Source: Spirochaetaceae bacterium
GTDB lineage: Bacteria > Spirochaetota > Spirochaetia > DSM-27196 > PWMO01
Assembly: GCA_003558175.1 (NCBI GenBank)
Contig: PWMO01000076.1
Coordinates: forward strand, 1 to 13,068
Reading direction: 5' to 3'
Length of the DNA stretch: 13,068 nucleotides
Under the pieces are notes generated by a model, which had not been told where the DNA came from, ran no database searches, and saw only the letters and a program-made list of their open reading frames with translations. Below are positions 12,942 through 13,068 of the stretch, piece after piece. The first letter of the stretch is position 1; each line of letters opens with the position of its first letter. Made by a program: the position numbers and the translations under genes.

Positions 12942-13068
12942 TCATTGCCGGGTCTTCTCCATCGCCTTTTTCTCATCAGTATCCATCTTGGATTTCCAGA
13001 CGTCCATCTTCTTCTTGATTACCTCTGCCGGCTGCGCCTCGCCCAACACCAGGTGAATCCGGCGCAGC
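12942..13068 (-). CDS. Unrecognised protein, C-terminal 41 residues (runs off the right edge)
   Basis: An open frame enters from the right edge and ends at TGA 12942-12944. It reads LRRIHLVLGEAQPAEVIK followed by KKMDVWKSKMDTDEKKAMEK and TRQ. The end is highly charged and probably helical. The family is not recognisable from so little sequence. The Lys/Glu/Asp-rich tail with no stop over 41 codons, and its position upstream of the propeller gene on the same strand, support a real gene. Confidence 0.55.
   Translation of the reverse strand, partial: LRRIHLVLGEAQPAEVIKKKMDVWKSKMDTDEKKAMEKTRQ

Noticed and set aside
1..13068. tRNA, rRNA, CRISPR array, insertion sequence or phage genes
   Set aside because: I looked for cloverleaf-type arms, regularly spaced repeats, and transposase or integrase motifs and saw none. 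The short repeats present are within genes or belong to the MraZ site.

Overview
The window is a GC-rich bacterial chromosome segment (about 60% GC by eye) in which every supported gene lies on the minus strand, so transcription runs from position 13068 toward 1. It holds a compact division and cell wall (dcw) cluster, a GH57/DUF4912 glucan pair, and a four-gene envelope-related block. The gene order mraZ-rsmH-ftsL-murF-mraY-ftsW-ftsQ-ftsA without the usual ftsI, murE, murD, murG, murC or ddl, together with an adjacent DUF4912/GH57 pair, suggests a free-living spirochaete (Spirochaeta or Alkalispirochaeta type). That assignment is inference from layout and protein style, not a database result.

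Region 1 (1-6351, dcw cluster). A good sigma70-like promoter (TTGACA, 16-nt spacer, TAGAAT) is followed by four tandem 10-bp GTGGGA-like units that look like the MraZ operator, then mraZ, rsmH, ftsL, murF, mraY, ftsW, ftsQ and the start of ftsA. Junctions are -8 to +9 nt, several starts are GTG, and no internal terminator is visible, so this reads as one autoregulated operon. Its products make lipid II (MurF, MraY), polymerise it at the septum (FtsW), assemble the divisome (FtsL, FtsQ, FtsA) and methylate 16S rRNA (RsmH). ftsA runs off the left edge.

Region 2 (6477-8957, glucan pair). A GH57 1,4-alpha-glucan branching enzyme with both catalytic acids visible lies 33 nt downstream of a DUF4912 protein that has a Rho-N/SAP-like N-terminus. 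A possible promoter lies just upstream of the DUF4912 start and would give a nearly leaderless mRNA. The two genes probably act together in glycogen or other alpha-glucan metabolism.

Region 3 (9020-12833, envelope block). A signal-anchored beta-propeller-like protein, a LytM/M23-fold protein that has lost all its catalytic and zinc-binding residues, a zinc-ribbon SAM methyltransferase and an SDR oxidoreductase are packed with 2-4 nt gaps or a 14-nt overlap. The degenerate LytM protein is the most interesting single gene: it cannot be a peptidase by the known mechanism and is more likely a regulator or scaffold, as with EnvC-type amidase activators. At the right edge (12942-13068) is the C-terminus of an unrecognised protein.

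No tRNA, rRNA, CRISPR array, transposase or phage gene is visible. I do not see a clearly new multi-gene system. The best leads are the dead LytM protein in its four-gene operon, the MraZ operator array, and the DUF4912/GH57 pair.
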